From assembly GCA_036785705.1 (NCBI GenBank), contig JAWUZG010000174.1, positions 1,318,970-1,382,969 of the forward strand: a stretch of 64,000 bases of DNA. The letters are read 5' to 3'. Shown one piece after another: positions 59,090 through 64,000 of the stretch. Each line of letters opens with the position of its first letter. Positions within the stretch are counted from its first letter, which is position 1. The notes under the pieces are model-generated. The model had not been told where the DNA came from. It searched no databases and was given only the letters and a program-made list of their open reading frames with translations. The stretch comes from Acanthornis magna. Lineage: Eukaryota > Chordata > Aves > Passeriformes > Acanthizidae. A program made the translations under genes and the position numbers.

Positions 59090-60566
59090 TGTGGTGGTTT
59101 TGGCTTGGCCCAGTTTTTGCCAGTGAGTAGGGTGGGGTACAAAGATAGCTCCTGCATGTCCTGTGTGAAGATTCTGGAAGTTTTTCATCCTGTTCAGCAG
59201 AGCCAATCTCTGGACATGCTGCTGGCCAAACCTGGGCCAATTAAAGACGTTAGTTACGCCTCTGTGAAAACATATTTAAGAAGAAATCAAAACAATGTGA
59301 GCACGCACTTCTTTTTAGCCAGAGGAGGAGGAGGAGGAGGTAAAAATATGTGAGGGAAAACATGGAGGCACCAAGGTCAGTGGAGAAGGTGGGGGAGGAG
59401 GTGCTCCAGGCGCCAGAGAGGAAAACCCTCTGCCAGCTGTAGTGAAGACCATGGGGGGAGCAGGTGGTCCTCCTGCAGCCCATGGAGTCCAGGGGGATGC
59501 AGAGAACGCCCCACAGCCCATAGGGAGGTGCCCACGCCACAGGAGCAGATGGATGCCTGCAGGAAGCTGTGATCCAGTGGGAGTCCCAGTAAAGACTGAA
59601 AGTTGCAAAGGCCTGGCAGGAGAGAGGAAGGCCTTGCTCCCGGGCTGGAAACAGCCTGGCCTCGGCTTGGAATTCTGCAACCTGGACAGAAGGATCTCAG
59701 ACTGCAGCAAATCGGGCAGCTTGCAGCTCATGAGATTTGACCCACACCGAAGAAGTTCCCAGAAGACTGTCTCTCGTGGGAGGGACCCCGATGGCTAAGT
59801 AGAGGACTCTTCTCTCTGATGGACTGACCCTGACCAAAGAAAAACCCTACTACCCTGCCCCCACCCCGGAGCTGTTTGTTGGAAGGAAGGAAGGAAGGAA
59901 GGAAGGAAGGAAGGAAGGAAGGAAGGAAGGAAGGAAGGAAGGAAGGAAGGAAGGAAGGAAGGAAGGAAGGAAGGAAGGAAGGAAGGAAGGAAGGAAGGAA
60001 GGAGGGAGAGGGTGAGCTAAGAAATGGTGTCTTAATAGGGACGGGGTTGAGTAGAGAAACAGTGTTTGTAGCAGAAGCATTGTGGTGATGGACTAAGAGA
60101 AATCACATACCTTGCCCCAGCCCAAATCTGTTGGTTGGATGGAGGGAGGGGGATGAGTAGAGAAACAGTGTCTGTAGTAGAAGAATTGTGATGGACTAAG
60201 AGAAAAAAAACCCACACCCTGCCCCTGCCCCGGAGTTGTTGGTTAGTTGGAAGGAGGGAGGGGGATGAGCTGAGAAGCGGTGTCTTAAGAGGGAAGGGGC
60301 ATGAGTGAAGAAACGGTGTCTTAAGAGCTTATTTTTAGCTCTGATTTATCCTCTGACTCTGTTAGATTAATAAATTACTTTGCGACTTTAAGTCTTCAAC
60401 CTTGCCCTGTCTCTTGTGCGTCCTCCTTATCAGTGATCTTATCTCAACTCATAAGTCCAGTGTTTTGTGTCAATTTTCCTTCTCCTCTGCATAGCTGCAG
60501 CAGGAGAGAGCATAGAAAGCAAACGTCGTAGGTGTCTGGCATTTAGCCAGGGTCAAACCCATGACA
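59090..60566 (+). mobile_element. Solo LTR, about 1.48 kb, with internal tandem blocks
   Basis: Begins TGTGGTGGTTTTGGCTTGG and ends GGTCAAACCCATGACA. AATAAA at about 60369 precedes the terminal part. A block beginning GATGGACTGACC or GATGGACTAAGAG is present three times (59817, 60087, 60188). The first copy carries a GGAA expansion. No coding region. No target duplication was recognised. Confidence 0.7.
59881..60000. repeat. (GGAA)30 microsatellite inside the LTR
   Basis: Thirty perfect GGAA units, flanked by the related seed GGAGGGAG. The corresponding point in the two sister blocks reads GGATGGAGGGAGG and GGAAGGAGGGAGG without expansion. Confidence 0.98.
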
Positions 60567-61419
60567 CTTGCCTTGCTCAGTTTCAAAGTCAACCTAGGTT
60601 TCCCAAAGAACCTGTAAAAGAGAACCTTATGTTCACAATGCCTTCAAAGAACTCAAGAGCTCACCGTGAGATGATACCATAAATTTTTGTAATGGAGGAA
60701 CATGAATAAGTGTCGAATTTTGTAGAGGGACAAACCGTTATTGCTGCCCTTTCTCGAGCTGACTCCGCCCTGATAAGCGAGGACAGCTTTGAGGAGGCGG
60801 ACACTGAGGTTTAATGACACCCCCTGGACAGTGCCTGGGAGTGGTTTCAACTCTGGTTCCTCCTACCTTTCTGGCTAGTTCCCTGTCTGTCAGTGGCAGG
60901 GGCTGGCCCTGGGAGCGGTTTCCCCCCGGACTCCACCCGTTTTTCTGGCTTCTTCTGCCTGGTCATCGAGTTAATTGGTTATGATGTGTAGGGCCCGCCT
61001 ATGTTTGTGTTTTATTGGATTTTATGATTATGTATCCTCCCCTCCACCCTTCCCTGATTGGTCGGGCTGCCCCATACTTAACCCTGTGTCAAGCCCCAGC
61101 ACAGGGGGTTCCTCCCAGTTCACTCACAATCCATATCACCCCTCCCCGTTCCTCAATAAAGTGGGCTTTGGCGACCCAGTGACTCTCAGCCTCTCGTCTC
61201 TCTGAGCCCCTCTCGACATCGACGCCCTGAGCGGCTCCCGACTGCCCTGAACTAATGCGCCTCCAGGCGATCCACCCGCCCGTGGCCCCGCGGGGACAGC
61301 AGTGCGTGTCAGTGGCGGGGACTGCCTGGCCGTCGGGCTATAGCCGATCTACTCCACAGCCACCGAGGGCCACGCTAGCCGTGGAACTGCAGGAAACAGC
61401 CCATACGGTCAGCAACATC

Positions 61420-61438
61420 TGGCGCCACAACGTGGAGG
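61420..61438 (+). other. Putative primer-binding site
   Basis: TGGCGCC followed by ACAACGTGGAGG, two bases after the LTR terminal CA. Differs from a perfect Lys1,2 site at a few positions. Confidence 0.6.
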
Positions 61439-62384
61439 CAGTTCCCCGGCCACAACTTGGAGGAATTTGCCCACGAATGTTGTAGTCACCAGATTGGGGG
61501 GCACCCTGGAGGAGACCGGCAGATCCGATCCAGGAGGACTGACGAGGACCCAGCACCGTAGTTTCAGTTTGAGGAGGAGCAGCCGGAGCCGGAGCGGAGG
61601 TATGCCTCGAGAGTGGGCAGGGGACTAGCCCTTGGAGGGATTGGGGACCGACCCATTTAGGGGGAGATTGGCGAGAGATATCTCGCCATGAGGCGCCGGG
61701 TTGCTACCGACTCCCTGACTCTCCCCAACTCCCTCTTCCCGGGCGTGTTCCGACCCTCTGTAGGGGGGTACCCCTGCACCCCTCGGGAAGATCTCTAGGG
61801 GGCAACGTGGGTGCCTTGATCCCGGAGGGTTAGGAGAGCTTTCCAGCGGAGACTGGAAGCACACCCAGAAGGGACAAGGCACACCCCAGAGATATGGCTG
61901 TTCCCTCTCCGTTTTTTATTAAGTTTAAGCATTTTGCAGGTGCTGGAGTGGGTGAACCCTCCAGGCAAGTCCAAACAGGGGCTACGGCTTGTTTGGAGAG
62001 AAGTGGGAGGTTTGGTCCAAGTTTCAGTTCCCTGTGACCCCTTCCCCAGTTTTACCTCTTTTTCCCCGATCGGACCGTCATCTTGCAGTCTCTAAGATGG
62101 TGCCTCCTCGGGGGCTGCCACCACGAGGCGCAAGATGGCGTCGACCGCATGGCTTCTTCTTCCCACAATGCCTTCCTCCTTCCCCTTCCTGTCCCCTCCC
62201 CCTGGGCAGGCTCGAGATGGATGAGCGGGCCCTTGGGCTCCACCCCTTCCAGTCTTGGCCCCCCCCCCCGGTAGGAGGAGCTTCTGGTTCCCACGATCCT
62301 CCTTCCGGGTTCTGGATCGCCCCAGGACGGGAATCGGGGGAAGCCGAGAGTTTTAGTTGCACCCCTACCCCTGTCCCTATGCTG

Positions 62385-62690
62385 AGTCTCCGGCGGTGAT
62401 AAGTCCTGGGGACTGTAACCTTCCGGTGGCCATAAGTCCTGGGGTCCGCAAACCCCAGGCCGCAGTAGGTCCGGAAAGCCAGCGTACCTCGGGCAGCAAT
62501 AAGACCGGAGGCCAGTAATCCCGCCACTTTTAACCTGTGTATGTTTTGTTGAGAAGGATGCTCCCCATTAGACCAGTGTTTAGGGCGATGACTTTCCGGC
62601 GGCAGTCAGTCTCGGGGCCTGAGACCTCCCGGCAGCGGGGTCAGGAGGCCAGGGAACCCCGAGCCGTTGTAAGCCCAGAAAGCATCCACC
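62385..62690. repeat. Degenerate 30-38 bp tandem repeat inside the LTR element
   Basis: Units of the type TCCGGYGGCNATAAGTC followed by GGGGYCC recur about seven times with drift, from 62388 to 62680. No coding frame runs through them. Confidence 0.5.
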
Positions 62691-64000
62691 CTAGGTATCG
62701 GATCCTACCCCGACCCTCCCGTGCAGCGCGTGCCCCATAAACATCCAAGATGCAGCCGAACACAGCTGAGCAAGAGGACACCAACGCTTTGCCCAGGGGA
62801 CTAGGCGTATCGATGGGACTGAAAACCTAGGACCCCATCGCCAGCGTTGCGGTCACTGCGGGGTGCAGGGCCGGGCGCTTAGTGCGTGTCGCGACCTCCG
62901 ACGGGACTGGGGGTCGGCACATAGGAAGTGCGCGGCGGACAGTGGGGGGGCCCGCGCTGGCACTGTTCATAGTGCACGGAGTCCCCGGAGCGGGGCAGTG
63001 GGGGATGCTGCCGGACCCAGGGTGGGTGGGGGGCCCGTGGGCACTTAGAGTTAGGGTGGGCAAATGTGTCGGGAAGTCCCTGCGTCGGGCTGTGCGTCGG
63101 ACATCCCCTCTGCATCGCGAGATGTTGCGTTGGGTCCCCTTTCCCTTTTGCGGTCGGGTTTTTAGGATAGCAGGAATATGCCGGATGCCTTCATTTTCGT
63201 TTTAGTTAGTAAAAAAGGGGGAGATGTGGCAGCCCATCCCTCTGCCTCCCACGCCGACGCTCTCTGGGGCGGGGTAGCCTTGCCTGGGCGGGAGCTGAGG
63301 AGTGAGAGTCTGAGTCCGCCCCATGCTGTCTCCGCCTCCCGGGCCGGCTCCGACTAAGGATGCAGGTTGGACCCGCCCTGGGGGATGGGTTAAGGCGTGC
63401 TCAGGGCTCCAGGTCCGCCCATCCCTCCAGACCTTTCTTTGCCGTTATGTATCTGATTAGTTTATTTGAACTGTACCCCACCCTCTTATGTTATTATTGG
63501 TTGTATTCGCGTGTACCCGCCCTCTGCCTCCTTCCCTATTGGTTGTCTTCCCCCGTACCTAACCGGCTGCACCCGGTGGCTGGGGGCCTCTTCTCCCGGC
63601 ACCCCTCGTGGGTGCTGGGGGCCTCCTTTTCTCCTGTACCCCGAGGGGTGCAGGGGAGACGGTTGGCCCTTCCCCTGCTCTCCCCCCTCGACCACCAGCA
63701 ACCCGTTACCCAGAATAAAAGAGAGCTTGGGGAGGAGTTTTCCTCCTGCCACCCTTTGCCTCGTCTGCCTCTTTTTATTATGGACTACAACAGAATTTGT
63801 AGAAAGGAAATTCAGAGATAAGAGTACTAACTGACCATACGTGCTGGGATTAAGACAAAATAATAATAAACCTTGTGCACATAATCCATGTAGCTCACTC
63901 CTATGAGCATGTCTCCCTCCATATTTTATCATGGGTTTTACACTCTTGCATACCCTGCCAAGGAACAGATGCTGATTTAGACAGGCTAGAGGCTAAGGCA

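Larger units (their letters stand above)
60721..63792 (+). mobile_element. Non-coding LTR retroelement with Lys-type primer site
   Basis: Left LTR 60721-61417 (TGTAGAGGGAC ... CAGCAACA) with AATAAA at about 61154. A primer site TGGCGCCACAACGTGGAGG at 61420 resembles the complement of tRNA-Lys1,2, as in class II elements. Right LTR 63225-63792 (TGTGGCAGCCC ... CTACAACA) is preceded by the polypurine tract AAAAAAGGGGGAGA and has AATAAA at 63714. GAATTT flanks both outer ends (60715-60720, 63793-63798). The inside (61440-63210) has no gag, pol or env frame that I can recognise. The two LTRs are only distantly alike, which is unexpected. Confidence 0.6.

Noticed and set aside
59850..60088. Frames of EGRK or PSFL repeats
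   Set aside because: They are translations of the (GGAA)30 tract.
1..64000. CRISPR arrays, operons or bacterial-type systems
   Set aside because: Tandem repeats present are microsatellites or minisatellites without spacers, and genes are spliced vertebrate genes.
1..64000. tRNA, rRNA or snoRNA genes
   Set aside because: No cloverleaf with A and B boxes and no box C/D or H/ACA pattern was convincing by eye; a tRNAscan or Infernal run could still find one.

Overview
This is a stretch of a bird nuclear genome, very probably a passerine. Genes are split into short exons with GT-AG introns, and CR1 LINE fragments and several families of LTR retroelements fill the gaps. The genes sit in CpG-rich promoters with compact introns. 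The gene order P3H1 - CLDN19 - (claudin) - YBX1 - PPIH matches, in reverse, the human 1p34.2 block PPIH-YBX1-CLDN19-P3H1.

Layout. 1-4230: the last 11 exons of P3H1 (+), collagen prolyl 3-hydroxylase 1, ending in KDEL. 5607-8500: complete CLDN19 (+), four coding exons, 210 aa. 13551-16312: a complete five-exon claudin-16-like gene (+), 221 aa. 18370-27900: YBX1 (-), seven coding exons plus a separate 3' UTR exon, with a CpG island promoter to about 28450. 30960-40900: PPIH (-), nine coding exons, 177 aa, same length as human. 41000-64000: repeat-dominated, with CR1 copies, three solo or near-solo LTRs, a decayed ERVL-type provirus, a second LTR element at the right edge and several microsatellites. 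Embedded in this part is one intact protein-coding gene, a HIPK4-like protein kinase (-) at 49189-51125.

Most interesting point. The second claudin is clearly of claudin-16 type, not another claudin-19. In human, CLDN16 lies on 3q28 in the cluster P3H2-CLDN1-CLDN16. Here P3H1-CLDN19-CLDN16-like forms the parallel cluster. The simplest reading is that both clusters descend from one ancestral P3H-claudin-claudin16 triplet duplicated in early vertebrates, with the claudin-16 member of this copy kept in birds and absent from the human block. Claudin-16 and claudin-19 proteins are known partners in the kidney cation pathway, so a linked pair is functionally suggestive. The first exon of this gene also ends in three tandem, in-frame splice donors exactly 24 bp apart.

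The genes do not form an operon or a single pathway. P3H1 acts on collagen in the ER, the claudins at tight junctions, YBX1 on mRNA and Y-box DNA, and PPIH in the U4/U6.U5 snRNP. HIPK4-like is not a neighbour of this block in human and may mark a breakpoint or an avian-specific arrangement.
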